From: Pontiella desulfatans
GTDB taxonomy: Bacteria; Verrucomicrobiota; Kiritimatiellia; Kiritimatiellales; Pontiellaceae
DNA: 64,000 nucleotides
Reading direction: 5' to 3'
Assembly (NCBI RefSeq): GCF_900890425.1
Contig: NZ_CAAHFG010000001.1
Location: forward strand, 496,001-560,000
This document shows positions 1-8,514 of the stretch, in pieces. How positions within the stretch are numbered: position 1 is the first letter of the stretch; every line of letters starts with the position of its first letter. Made by a program: the position numbers and the translations under genes. Under the pieces are notes generated by a model. That model was given only the letters and a program-made list of their open reading frames with translations, did not search any database and had not been told where the DNA came from.

Positions 1-1
1 A

Positions 2-778
2 GCAACCAAAGGCAGTGAAGGCTGGACTGTTGCCGTTACCTTGAACCATGCAGATGTCGACCGGCAGCACTTTGCCGACATGTGGAGGGTCGTATCTGAA
101 GATGGGCAGATTATAGGAACACGTGAACTCGGACATCCACACAAAGACCAACCGTTTACCAGGGACTTGAAGAATGTAACGATCCCGGATTCCATGTCCT
201 CCGTGTATATTGAGGCTCATGACAATGTCCATGGTTGGACCAAGGAGAAGTTCAAGGTTGATCTGAAGAAAGGACTTCAGGTCGGGGATTCTGTGCCGGA
301 TTTTAAAGCGGTCGATCAGGACGGTGGCTCATGGATGCTGAAAGATCATGTAGGGGGAAAGTATCTCATTATCTATTTCTATCCGGCCGCAATGACAGGC
401 GGTTGTACCAAGCAGGCATGCAGCTATAGGGACTTTGTCAGCAAAGGCTCGAATGAGGGTGTTGAGATCGTCGGTATCAGCGGAGACTCACCTCAAAGTC
501 TTAAATATTTTCAACAAGCAGAAGGACTTAATTTTACCCTGCTGTCTGACCCCGATGGAAAGATTGCGGAAGCCTTTGGTGTGCCTGTTCGCACCGGGGA
601 AAAGAGTCTCAAGCGGACCGTCAGCGGTGATGAGGTTGAGCTTAGTAGAACAGCAACCGCTTCCCGGTGGACTTTCGTCGTTGATCCCCAGGGGAAGGTC
701 GTCTATCGAGATGACAAGGTTAAGGCTGTTCAGGATTTGAGCAACGTTATGGCATTCCTGGAAAAGGCGAAGAAATAG
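2..778 (+). CDS. Peroxiredoxin (BCP-like) with extra N-terminal domain, 5' partial
   Basis: The reading frame is open from base 2, so the gene begins upstream of the window; the TTG at 41 is only an internal codon. The last ~150 residues form an AhpC/TSA-type peroxiredoxin of the Bcp kind, which reduces peroxides with thiols. The motif GGCTKQACSYRD carries the likely peroxidatic cysteine and a second cysteine five residues on, as in atypical 2-Cys Bcp proteins. In front is a ~95-residue domain with a conserved-looking RELGHPHKDQPFTRDL segment whose function I do not recognise. A fusion of the two is unusual. No export signal can be judged because the start is missing. Confidence 0.85.
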   Translation, partial: ATKGSEGWTVAVTLNHADVDRQHFADMWRVVSEDGQIIGTRELGHPHKDQPFTRDLKNVTIPDSMSSVYIEAHDNVHGWTKEKFKVDLKKGLQVGDSVPDFKAVDQDGGSWMLKDHVGGKYLIIYFYPAAMTGGCTKQACSYRDFVSKGSNEGVEIVGISGDSPQSLKYFQQAEGLNFTLLSDPDGKIAEAFGVPVRTGEKSLKRTVSGDEVELSRTATASRWTFVVDPQGKVVYRDDKVKAVQDLSNVMAFLEKAKK

Positions 779-788
779 CTCCTGCCTA

Positions 789-1193
789 TTACCAGTCAAC
801 AATACATTGTCCTCCGGTTAGCTGAAGGCTCTTGGCCGTGTACTCGTGGAATTCAATCCTGACTCCATTAGGATCAGTGGTCCATGCCTGCCATGAGTGA
901 TCAGCTCCCAGAGACTTATCGCCCGCCTCGTACCCATGATTACGAAGAAGGGCGATCGTTTCATCGATATTATCAACCTGCATGGCGATATGGTTGATGT
1001 TTCCCACGTCCCCTGGGTTGCCTTTAAAGACCTCAATGAAACTGTTCTCCCCAAGATGAATGTAATAGCCAAAGAGTTCGCCGTCTTTAATGAACTCGAA
1101 TCCCCGCTCAAGGTTAAGTCCATTCAAATAGAAGCGGGCAGTGGCATCAAGATCATTGGAATGAATGCAGATGTGAGCAAGTTGAATAATCAT
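789..1193 (-). CDS. VOC (glyoxalase/bleomycin-resistance fold) protein
   Basis: A 134-residue protein of the vicinal oxygen chelate superfamily, the usual size for one two-module domain. It starts with a typical beta strand containing a histidine (IQLAHICIHS), has a second metal-site-like stretch NHIAMQVDN, and ends with DPNGVRIEFHEY, where the glutamate is a usual metal ligand. Members include lactoylglutathione lyases and dioxygenases; the substrate cannot be told. It converges on the peroxiredoxin gene with only 10 bp between stop codons. Start ATG at 1193. Confidence 0.85.
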   Translation of the reverse strand: MIIQLAHICIHSNDLDATARFYLNGLNLERGFEFIKDGELFGYYIHLGENSFIEVFKGNPGDVGNINHIAMQVDNIDETIALLRNHGYEAGDKSLGADHSWQAWTTDPNGVRIEFHEYTAKSLQLTGGQCIVDW

Positions 1194-1270
1194 AGGTATA
1201 TCCTTTCGGGATCAAGGTAGAAGCCGCTGAATGTGCAAAAATATACTCCACAAGTGAAAGATGCAGATGC

Positions 1271-2308
1271 TCACACGTTGTTACCCGACCATCCTTTGGG
1301 CCACTTGCTTAGTCCCTTGTAGAACATCAGATGCTCGTGATGGGGCTTTACCTTGTCCTCTATCGCCACCATCTCCTCTTCGCTAAGCGGTTTGAACTCC
1401 TGTGCAATTCTGATGTTCTCTTCCAGCTCAGCTATGTTGTCCAGTCCCACAATGATCGTGCTGACCGGAAGGGTTAGTGTGTAGCTCATGGCCTCTTTCA
1501 TTGTGATAATGCCGCCATTTGAAAAGATGCGGTCACGGGCCGGAATCTTCATGCCGATAATGCCCATGTTCTTTTCTACTGCCGTGGGGATCAGTTTTTC
1601 GATGAAGGGATTGTAGTGTTTGTCAGCGGCATTGAGAGCCATCAGCGCACAGTCGAATGGAAACCGCTCGATGATGGTGCGCATAGGATCTGGATCGGCA
1701 TGTCCCGTAATGCCGAGATGGGTTACGATCTTTTCATCACGGGCTTTCTGTAAGGCCTTCAGCACACCATCGTCGGCAAATATCTGATCAATGTTTTCTT
1801 TTCCTCCTCCTTTGATGTTATGGATCTGCCACAGGTCGATGTGGTCGGTCTGGAGATTCTTCAATGACTTCTCCAGCAACCGCATGGAGCCATCGTAGGT
1901 TCGGTCGTGAGTTTTCGTGGCCAAATAGACCTCGTTACGCCGGGTTTTCATAACTTCACCCACATGACGTTCGCTGGTTCCCTGCATCTCAGGAGTTTTC
2001 TTTGCTGTCCCGTTCTGTCCATACACGGCGGAGGTGTCGATATAGTTAATTCCAAGGTTAATGCAGCGGTTTACTATCTCGACGGCCTGGTCCTTCATTC
2101 CAACCTGTTCTACCGTGGCTTGGGCACCGAGGCTGTAGATACCCACCATTCGTCCTGTATTTCCGAGCGGTCGCTGGGGGATCAGTGGTGGTTTGCGTAT
2201 TGCTCCTGCATGTGATTGTTCCGGAGCAAGAGATGCCGCACCAAGAAGGGCGGTGTGAGCAGTTAGTTCCTTGAGGAACTGTTGGCGGGTCTTACCGTTG
2301 TATCTCAT
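1271..2308 (-). CDS. Aldo/keto reductase family oxidoreductase, probably exported
   Basis: A 345-residue NAD(P)-dependent aldo/keto reductase with a (beta/alpha)8 barrel. The catalytic tetrad can be followed: NYIDTSAVYG gives Asp and Tyr, LATKTHDR gives Lys and LWQIHNI gives His. The N-terminus (about 35 residues, TRQQFLKEL followed by a hydrophobic Ala/Leu stretch) looks like a Tat-type signal with only one arginine of the pair, common in Verrucomicrobia/Planctomycetes oxidoreductases. It lies 77 bp beyond the VOC gene on the same strand and could be co-transcribed. Substrate unknown. Confidence 0.85.
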   Translation of the reverse strand: MRYNGKTRQQFLKELTAHTALLGAASLAPEQSHAGAIRKPPLIPQRPLGNTGRMVGIYSLGAQATVEQVGMKDQAVEIVNRCINLGINYIDTSAVYGQNGTAKKTPEMQGTSERHVGEVMKTRRNEVYLATKTHDRTYDGSMRLLEKSLKNLQTDHIDLWQIHNIKGGGKENIDQIFADDGVLKALQKARDEKIVTHLGITGHADPDPMRTIIERFPFDCALMALNAADKHYNPFIEKLIPTAVEKNMGIIGMKIPARDRIFSNGGIITMKEAMSYTLTLPVSTIIVGLDNIAELEENIRIAQEFKPLSEEEMVAIEDKVKPHHEHLMFYKGLSKWPKGWSGNNV

Positions 2309-2597
2309 GATTGCCTCTCCCTTCTAGTAGTTAGGTCGCTCTCAATAAGGGAAGTTTAGGGAGGAGCTGGTGCGAAGTCAATCGGCACCATCTGTCATAG
2401 TTGGCAATCGTCCGTGGCCAACAAACTCCTTCTGAGGTGACTCATTACTTGTCCCGGTCTACGAGGTGGCTGAGGACCTCCCGACAGCTGCAGATTACCT
2501 TCCATGTCCTATTTTGTTCTTGGGCTACGTTTATTTATTAGTAAAAAATGATGCCTTCTATGTAAGGTTGGCGAGCAGGGAACGTAAGGGGTTTTTA

Positions 2598-3020
2598 ATG
2601 TCTGACAGGGGGGATGGGTTGAAGCGATATAAGGTTATGGCATATGTGCTCTCTACGGGGCTATGGGATACCTCCGGACAGGTCAGGGCCGAGGATGTGT
2701 TGGGCATCAAGGATGAAGAGTTTGAGAGGGATCTCCGGCAATGGCAAACCCTCTATGACGGCCAGTTTAAGCGACGTCCCTACGAATTTGACTGGGAACT
2801 ATTCAATGAACTTGGACGATCCTTGACGGAGCGCATCCGGGAAAAACTGCCGCCCCAGACCGAAGTCTATTACGAACCATCGGATGATCGGGAATTCTTT
2901 TCCCCTGATGAGTGCTCCGATTCATCAGGTTCCGGTGTTGAGGGTGTGAATGAGGTGACTCTTAGGGAGAGAATGCGGTCATTGGTTCATCTAGGCACCT
3001 TGATGGGAAGTAAGGCATGA
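2598..3020 (+). CDS. Hypothetical acidic protein
   Basis: A 140-residue protein from the ATG at 2598, which follows a purine-rich GTAAGGGG stretch; the frame is open further upstream to 2466 but that extension looks non-coding. It is acidic and mostly helical in appearance, with a Ser/Asp/Glu-rich linker (DECSDSSGSG) and no signal peptide or membrane segment. I do not recognise a family. A possible relation to plasmid replication or partition proteins is only an impression. Confidence 0.5.
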   Translation: MSDRGDGLKRYKVMAYVLSTGLWDTSGQVRAEDVLGIKDEEFERDLRQWQTLYDGQFKRRPYEFDWELFNELGRSLTERIREKLPPQTEVYYEPSDDREFFSPDECSDSSGSGVEGVNEVTLRERMRSLVHLGTLMGSKA

Positions 3021-3303
3021 AAGCGATGACGTCCATTCTGATGCTAACCCTTTTATTCTTCAGGGCAGTACGAAGCTATAGGAGTACTATTTAAGCAGCG
3101 AGGATAGCATCTTCGGCTCCCTCTCTCATTCCCCTCTTGGGGGAGGGAGTGGCTTAATTCAGTGCCCTTTCCTGTGTCCTGTGGATGTTCTGTGGTCAAA
3201 AAACTACCCCAGAGGCGACTCATTACTCATGCCGCTTGCCTGGAGCGATTCTGGGCCATCCTCGCAGCTCTCAAAGCATCCCCGTATAGGCAGCTCCAAC
3301 TGC
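3021..3303. other. Non-coding stretch with hairpin and dispersed repeat
   Basis: There is no convincing gene. A hairpin at 3117-3149 pairs CTCCCTC with GAGGGAG. A segment around 3197-3270 (core GCGACTCATTACTCATGCCG, then TGGAGCGATTCTGGGCCAT) recurs in diverged form near 2417-2450, 11830-11890, 13790-13850 and 14800-14830, so it is one member of a dispersed repeat family. Confidence 0.5.
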
Positions 3304-3478
3304 CCTTGTTGGTATTAAATCCCCACAAGCCGTTACAAAGAATATCTCAGCTTATAATTTGCCCCGCTTTGATATTCCGTACTAGACTGCAAGTGATTCG
3401 ATGCATGTGGCATCAAACAGTCAGGGGCAGGGGATTAATCGCTTTGGGGAAGGGCGACCAAGGGCGGTGGCTTGGGTC
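3304..3478 (+). repeat. Array leader repeat, copy A (candidate attI/promoter block)
   Basis: About 175 bp matching 14883-15056. The first ~93 bp are identical by eye, and the rest shares the cores AACAGTCAGGGGCAGGGGAT and GACCAAGGGCGGT. It contains a perfect TATAAT (3352-3357), preceded at a short 14-bp spacing by TTACAA. Both copies stand just upstream of the first gene of a cassette array, as the attI/Pc leader of an integron would. That role is inferred; no integrase gene adjoins it. Confidence 0.75.
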
Positions 3479-3530
3479 TAGGCATTGATTGCCCTCAGCC
3501 ACACTCATAATATTCTGCATAGGAAAAAAG

Positions 3531-5129
3531 ATGAAATTACCAATTATTATTTTGGCGTCAGCTCTATTGCTAGGAGGTTGCTCCCGCAAACAGAGCGAAA
3601 CCGTAACCACTATACCGGAAGAGCGTATTGAATCCGGCTGGATGTCTTGTCCTGAAATGGATGTTTATTTGAAAGAGTTCAGCAATGATCATAAAGATGC
3701 TCCCTACTGGATGGATGCAGTCGAAGGACGCTGGGAAAATGATGAACTGCAGTTTCGCCTGAGACAAAGTAAAGTCCCCGCAAGTTGGGGGTATATGACG
3801 TACTGGTGGTTTAATCAGGATGAGAGCTCATTTCAGAGACATCTACAGGATATGAAAAAGCAAGGCATCACACTCGTCTACCGTCAGGAATTTAAACTGC
3901 CCAATGGCGAAACACGGTTCCAGGGCGTTTGGCAGCAGATCTATGGGACCGACGGAAACCAACGTAAGCCTTTTAAGAGTCCAAAAACCGAACTCGATAA
4001 AATGCTCCACGAACTGGATTATGGCTGGGAGGCTGCCGATGTATATCACAAAAAATATGCCGGCCGGTTAGACCGCTCTGCACTTGCACTCTGCCTCTTG
4101 GGTGAGCGGTATGGGCATGAGGGTCATCATCAAAAATCCCTCAAACTGCTCCGGAAGGCAGTACGGACAGATTCCAGTCGAACGACGCAGAATGCCTTAG
4201 CGAAACAATATTTAAGAATGGGCGATACCGAGGCTTGGCTGGATCAAATGTTGGCCATTCTGGACCAGGCGGAGAACGACCTAGACGCTCTTTTAACCCA
4301 CCAGGAAATTGCGGATCATTTTGTCTCGGTCGGAGCTTGGGATAGAGCAGGGCCCCACATTGGCCCTTCTAAAGAGAGCAACAGCTGGCTGCCGCTGATG
4401 AAGGCGGCCTGGTATTATGGACTTACTGGACAATCCACCGAAGGTGTGAGCTGCCTTGAGAAATTGGCCGCAGGACCTGGAAACGATGATATCTACAACT
4501 ATCTTCTCTGTTTCAATTTTGAACCAACCAACCCTATTCAAAAAAAGCTGAATCAGACCTATCAACGGCAGTCCAAAGGGAATCCTGTTTCTCTATCAAG
4601 AGCCGCCTGCATTTCATTAGTAGATCAGGACAGCGAAAATGCCGTAGTGCTGCTAACAAAGGCACTGAAGTCATCTAATGATCCCTGGTATGGTGTCTTC
4701 GGAGCAATCATTTGTGATCAGCAAGATTGGTATAAGCAACGGGATGAACTTCTACAGGAAGCGGTTGTTCGTTTCCCAAATTTAGAGAGGCCATCCAATA
4801 ATCGTCAGGGGCTACGGCAGTTTCTTGACCTATATATTAAAGCAAATACGGAAGGTCTTTCCCCTGAACTGAAAGCACAATTTCAGGAATTTTCTAACTC
4901 TTATCGTTACGAAGGCTTCAATGTGGATGCACACGCCTTCGCCGGCGAAGTTTTACGGCTTAAAGGAGAAACCGAACTCGCAACGGAGGTTTTCGGTGAA
5001 GCCATCAGACCATATTTCCAACAACGTATATGTGAATTCCTGATTTATCAGGGACTACATTCCATGGGGGAAGACCCTAAATTAATTCTCGTCCTGAATA
5101 GTGCTAAGAAAACAGGGTCAGAACAATGA
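3531..5129 (+). CDS. Lipoprotein with TPR-like helical repeats (first gene of array I)
   Basis: A 532-residue protein from the ATG at 3531, chosen because it gives a clean lipoprotein signal: basic start, hydrophobic core and lipobox LLGGC at about residues 13-17. The mature part is a long run of helical pairs that read like degenerate TPR units (for example RTTQNALAKQYLRMGDTEAWL and AALKS-type pairs), suggesting a periplasmic or outer-membrane scaffold. The family is not recognised. Its stop codon lies inside the left arm of an attC-like site, as is usual for cassette genes, and it follows the leader repeat directly. Confidence 0.75.
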   Translation: MKLPIIILASALLLGGCSRKQSETVTTIPEERIESGWMSCPEMDVYLKEFSNDHKDAPYWMDAVEGRWENDELQFRLRQSKVPASWGYMTYWWFNQDESSFQRHLQDMKKQGITLVYRQEFKLPNGETRFQGVWQQIYGTDGNQRKPFKSPKTELDKMLHELDYGWEAADVYHKKYAGRLDRSALALCLLGERYGHEGHHQKSLKLLRKAVRTDSSRTTQNALAKQYLRMGDTEAWLDQMLAILDQAENDLDALLTHQEIADHFVSVGAWDRAGPHIGPSKESNSWLPLMKAAWYYGLTGQSTEGVSCLEKLAAGPGNDDIYNYLLCFNFEPTNPIQKKLNQTYQRQSKGNPVSLSRAACISLVDQDSENAVVLLTKALKSSNDPWYGVFGAIICDQQDWYKQRDELLQEAVVRFPNLERPSNNRQGLRQFLDLYIKANTEGLSPELKAQFQEFSNSYRYEGFNVDAHAFAGEVLRLKGETELATEVFGEAIRPYFQQRICEFLIYQGLHSMGEDPKLILVLNSAKKTGSEQ

Positions 5130-5199
5130 GCCTACCGTGAAAACGCCCGTTGATTCGGTCAACGTTTGTGCGCACGGCAGGTCATCCTTAACGTTCGGA
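5114..5199 (+). repeat. attC-like recombination site 1 (array I)
   Basis: An imperfect inverted repeat of ~86 bp: left arm AGGGTCAGAACAATGAGCC and right arm GGTCATCCTTAACGTTCGGA, with inner pairs CCGTG/GCACGG. The left R-box is degenerate compared with AGCCAAC in later sites; the right box is GTTCGGA (5193-5199). Strongly similar to the array II sites. Confidence 0.8.
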
Positions 5200-5209
5200 T
5201 GAAGAAAAT

Positions 5210-5674
5210 ATGAAAAAGATTTTCCCAATATTAACACTCGTAGTAGGGATTGGAATTGGATGGAGCATTTCATCTTATCAGTCCCGCCAGGCAATGGATA
5301 AAATACAAAAAGCATGGTCTCCAGAATTTCAACAATTTGTCAAAGACAGCTATGCACTTGGCTCAACGATGACAGAAGAAGAATTAAGGGAACAATTAGA
5401 GTCTGTTGTTGAGGTGGGAAAGAAGATGTCCACAGATGGAAATTCAAGAACATTGTGGCAGGCTCAACAATCTCTCCTGATTAAAAAATATTTGGAAAAT
5501 GGAAATACTAATAGCGTCAATTCTTCAATCCAATCTCGGCTTGATCATTTTGTGCAGCGATATGACCAAGGAGATTTTAAAGATGATATAAATGAGGAAT
5601 TTGCAACCAAACTTGTAGAAGCCATAAAAAATGCCAACCAGTCATCTGAGGTTGTCCGTCAAGGTAACAACTGA
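5210..5674 (+). CDS. Cassette protein: membrane-anchored hypothetical
   Basis: A 154-residue protein with one N-terminal hydrophobic segment (about residues 4-22, FPILTLVVGIGIGW) that could be a signal anchor. The rest is charged and probably helical, facing the periplasm if the segment is not cleaved. The start ATG at 5210 lies 11 bp after attC site 1, and the end of the frame runs into attC site 2, so this is one complete gene cassette. No family recognised. Confidence 0.75.
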   Translation: MKKIFPILTLVVGIGIGWSISSYQSRQAMDKIQKAWSPEFQQFVKDSYALGSTMTEEELREQLESVVEVGKKMSTDGNSRTLWQAQQSLLIKKYLENGNTNSVNSSIQSRLDHFVQRYDQGDFKDDINEEFATKLVEAIKNANQSSEVVRQGNN

Positions 5675-5704
5675 TTCCAAACCAGCTCACCTCGAACGTT
5701 CCTC
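5632..5704 (+). repeat. attC-like site 2 (array I), last site of the array
   Basis: Left box TGCCAAC (5632-5638), arm CTGAGGTTGTCCGTC, right arm CAGCTCACCTCGAACGTTCC with R box GTTCCTC (5698-5704). It is nearly identical to site 9 of array II and shorter (73 bp) than the others (~88 bp). It overlaps the 3' end of the preceding gene. Confidence 0.8.
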
Positions 5705-5707
5705 CCG

Positions 5708-5881
5708 ATGAAAAAGAGACCACCAACACGACAAACCGGAAAAGGAATGCTCTATATTGCCATGGTGGCAATTGCATTGGGTGGTATTAACTATGCACTC
5801 AACCGTTTTGTTGATGGGTCTCTGTGCATCATTGCCGGCACAGTTATTCTTCTAATATGGGTAATGAAACGCAGAAGGTGA
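5708..5881 (+). CDS. Small two-TM membrane protein of the array tail (copy 1)
   Basis: A 57-residue protein, identical to the product of 21854-22027. It has a basic start (MKKRPPTRQTGKG), two hydrophobic stretches (about residues 14-27 and 38-53) and a basic C-terminal tail MKRRR, so it is probably a hairpin-like inner-membrane protein. ATG lies 4 bp after the R box of attC site 2. No attC follows it in either copy, which makes it the terminal gene of both arrays. Function unknown. Confidence 0.7.
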   Translation: MKKRPPTRQTGKGMLYIAMVAIALGGINYALNRFVDGSLCIIAGTVILLIWVMKRRR

Positions 5882-5978
5882 TCTGGAAGGAAATTGCAAC
5901 CTGAGTTCCCGCAACTCAACCAATTGCTAGAAATAATAAATGAGCAGGGGATTAGCCTCATAACTCATCAACTAGACC

Positions 5979-6005
5979 GCCCTCGTCACTCACGGGGGCT
6001 TTTTT
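5979..6005 (+). terminator. Rho-independent terminator closing array I
   Basis: Stem GCCCTCGT pairs with ACGGGGGC around a 5-base loop, followed by six T. It lies ~100 bp after the 57-residue gene and would end cassette transcripts. An identical copy is at 22125. Confidence 0.85.
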
Positions 6006-6491
6006 GTGTTCGGATGGAAATGCATTGTTCTAATCGCAGCAGAATGCTGTCTTCTCCGGCATTAGAGCATGTGAGGTGGGTGATGACGTAGCCCGGAATT
6101 CCTAACAGCGAGAGGGGCCATTCTGTGCGATTTAGAGGTATATCAGGAATGGGTGTTAAATCCAGTAAATCCCCGGCAACAAAGGGGATGCTGCAATCGG
6201 GGTTGCTCTAATAGAGATTTAACCATCCATTCCAAACATCATTTTGGTACACGTTCCAAAATAGAGCAACCAAGGTCGGCATATCAGGAGTGAGATTGAG
6301 ATTTTATCCTAGATGTCCCGCAAGGAATCCATCCCCCGACCCAGCATCATATAGAGATAAATTTGAGCCGAAGAATGAGGCTGGATTTATATAGAATATA
6401 TAAATATACATACTTAGGGGCCTAACCCTGTAGAGGGGCCGTTGACTATTAAGGAGTTACACCGGGCTTTGCGTGTAAAAAATAGCTCATT
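6006..6491. other. Non-coding remainder of array tail
   Basis: No gene is visible. A 20-bp palindrome TTTTGGTACACGTTCCAAAA lies at 6242-6261 and belongs to a family of GGAAC...GTTCC dyads in this window. An AT-rich block at 6388-6412 (TATATAAATATACATA) is shared with 22475-22492. Beyond 6117 similarity to the second tail is patchy. Confidence 0.5.
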
Positions 6492-6902
6492 TCATCCATT
6501 CGGAATACTGTGAAACGCAGCTAGAAACTCTTTAGGACTGAACTTGGAAAAACTGAAATGATCCGGATGGCCTAAAGTTCGTTTCTTTTCCTTGAAGGCC
6601 GGAGCCACTAATCCCCAGTCCGAGTTGTGTGCAAAGTACACGACAGCATCGATAGAGTTATCATCCTTCCACATCCTATCGACGGTGTGTTCCTTGCTTT
6701 TCGACTCTACCGTTTTGACCTGAATCCGATAATAGCGGTCGCCATCCGAAATCAACACATCGGTCTGATGGCCATGATCTAGTTCGGGGCTGAATACCTG
6801 CCAGCCATCCTGCATAAGCCAGCCTTTGACGATATTCTCGTAGGCTGTGTTCTTCATAGCCTGGTGGGTGGTTTCGATGGTCTTTGTTTGTCTGGTGGGC
6901 AT
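6492..6902 (-). CDS. PD-(D/E)XK endonuclease-like protein
   Basis: A 136-residue protein resembling the group I intron-associated PD-(D/E)XK endonucleases. Residues ~45-63 read HGHQTDVLISDGDRYYRIQVK, giving the Asp and the Q-V-K part of the PD...(D/E)XK site, with Q in place of the usual acidic residue. Met16 (MKNTAYENIV) is an alternative start; Met1 at 6902 follows a GAGA-rich stretch. It could be a resolvase or a defence nuclease. It is transcribed against its neighbours, between array I and the secreted-protein genes. Confidence 0.6.
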   Translation of the reverse strand: MPTRQTKTIETTHQAMKNTAYENIVKGWLMQDGWQVFSPELDHGHQTDVLISDGDRYYRIQVKTVESKSKEHTVDRMWKDDNSIDAVVYFAHNSDWGLVAPAFKEKKRTLGHPDHFSFSKFSPKEFLAAFHSIPNG

Positions 6903-7294
6903 GGTTCTCTCCTGAGTTTACTGTTGTTGAGTAATCCCTCGGAAAGTGATCGCTTATCGCTAGCGGATATAATGTCCGCTAACCTGACCCTCGTGCTTAC
7001 TGCAGCCGGATGGGAGGTCGCACCCTGACTAGGATGTGCCCTTTGATGTGCATATGGGTAATGGATATGCTCTAATGATGCAAGAGGAATTGTCAGAGCT
7101 GCACAGTTGGCTCAGGACCAATGAATGGAACTTTTGCGGCTCATTGATTGCCCCGGAAGCAAAGGCGGCTGTGGAGGGTTCAAGGGCGCAAATTCCCGGT
7201 TATCAGCTCATAAAACCCGTATGATTTAGGGCGTGTTTTCTTGGTCTTGTTTGGAATATCGGATATTCATGAGACAAAATCATTCGGGGGATTT
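6903..7294. other. Intergenic region without a supported gene
   Basis: A 62-codon frame at 7036-7224 is open, but it lacks a good ribosome binding site and a recognisable protein. The likely promoter for the gene starting at 7295 should lie here, but no clear -35/-10 pair stands out. Confidence 0.4.
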
Positions 7295-8491
7295 ATGAAG
7301 TTGAAGGTTTTGGGGATAGTGCTGTTGTGTGTGGGGTGCGTATTGAGCGTCCATGCATACGACTTCCAAATGTATGGAATTGATTCGGATGCCGATGAAC
7401 TTGTTCTTATCAATATGACTAATGGGACAACGACTACAGTTGCTCCACTGGGCGTGGACCTAGGTGTGACGGTAGCATTTGACTACAACCCGGTTGACGG
7501 GTTGCTTTACTTTGTTGAGAACAAAACTGATTCACTATATAGCGTTTCACCAACGGGTGGTGTGGCAAGCCTGGTATGGAGCAATGCTTTGCCTGGAACG
7601 GAATCCACATTCATTGCTTCACTGGGATTCAGTATCACAGGTGATGCTTACGTGTACGCAGAAGGTGCGGCTTTTGAGCAGGGCAATTTGTACTCTTTCG
7701 ATCTCTCAACAGGTAACTCTACCTTGCTTGGAGGTGCAAATAGCTATCCGAGTGTTCTTGGTGGAGATTTATCGTCCGATGGGACTATGTGGTTGTCGGA
7801 TGAGTGGGATGGGAAGGTATACCGTGTCAGCATAAACGACGGGGCTGAAGTATGGTCGCCAAGCAGTGCAATATGGCACACAGGCAATGGCCCCGGTGAT
7901 CTACATGACATGGATGAGGCTTATGGGGGCAGTCTCTGGGTTTCTGCTACCGACCGCACGTCCGGGTCTGTAAATCTAATTGTTGAGCTGAGTCCCCTGT
8001 CAGGGCTGGAGATTTCAAGGGTTGTTGTGGATAGGTTCGGAATTCATTCCATCGCCTCAGTCCCTTATCCAGATTCGGATGGCGATGGTCTGTTGGATAA
8101 GGATGAGGTCGGCATATACGGAACAGACCCCAACAATCGTGATATGGATGGCGACGGTCTATCGGATGGGCAAGAAATCCTGATATACAATACCGATCCC
8201 AAACTGGCCGACTCCGATGCCGATGGGTTTGGCGACCTCTTTGAGATAAGCACCGGTTTTAGTCCGACCTCAACCAACAGCACTCCCGACCTCCTTTCGG
8301 AAATCCAGGCCGCTATTGAATTCCAGTTCAATGCAGCTACTGGAGTCAGCTACAGGATTGAAGCAACTGATGATCTGGCCAATGCATGGGAGGTTATCGA
8401 GACTGACATCATCGGGCCGGGTGGCGAAGTGAAGAGGCTTTATTCTATCGAAGGGCAGGATAAGCGGTACTTTAGGGCTAGGCGAAACTGA
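7295..8491 (+). CDS. Secreted protein with beta-propeller-like domain and Ca-binding (TSP3-type) repeats
   Basis: A 398-residue protein from the ATG at 7295 (Met19 of the longer frame), chosen because it opens a good signal peptide ending near VHA-YD. Residues ~20-250 contain repeated strands with GLLYFVENKT/DGTMWLSDEWDG-like turns, resembling a propeller or NHL-like fold. Residues ~265-325 hold three Asp-rich thrombospondin type 3-like repeats (DSDGDGLLDKDEV and similar), which bind calcium. The C-terminus (SYRIEATDDLANAWEVIE...FRARRN) is a small beta domain common in Verrucomicrobia secreted proteins. It probably works outside the cell; the role is unknown. Confidence 0.8.
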   Translation: MKLKVLGIVLLCVGCVLSVHAYDFQMYGIDSDADELVLINMTNGTTTTVAPLGVDLGVTVAFDYNPVDGLLYFVENKTDSLYSVSPTGGVASLVWSNALPGTESTFIASLGFSITGDAYVYAEGAAFEQGNLYSFDLSTGNSTLLGGANSYPSVLGGDLSSDGTMWLSDEWDGKVYRVSINDGAEVWSPSSAIWHTGNGPGDLHDMDEAYGGSLWVSATDRTSGSVNLIVELSPLSGLEISRVVVDRFGIHSIASVPYPDSDGDGLLDKDEVGIYGTDPNNRDMDGDGLSDGQEILIYNTDPKLADSDADGFGDLFEISTGFSPTSTNSTPDLLSEIQAAIEFQFNAATGVSYRIEATDDLANAWEVIETDIIGPGGEVKRLYSIEGQDKRYFRARRN

Positions 8492-8514
8492 GCTTGTATG
8501 CGGAAAGGAGCGAG

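Larger units (their letters stand above)
5634..6117 (+). repeat. Array tail repeat, copy 1 (near-identical part)
   Basis: About 484 bp repeated at 21780-22263 with almost no differences. It includes the right half of attC site 2, the 57-residue gene, a hairpin at 5896-5927 and a terminator. Downstream similarity continues in diverged form to about 6485, including the segment TATATAAATATACATA and the end CGTGTAAAAAA, so the whole tail is about 850 bp. Both cassette arrays end in this tail. Confidence 0.9.

Noticed and set aside
7036..7224. 62-codon frame before the secreted propeller gene
   Set aside because: There is no convincing ribosome binding site, and the text is not protein-like beyond a short stretch.
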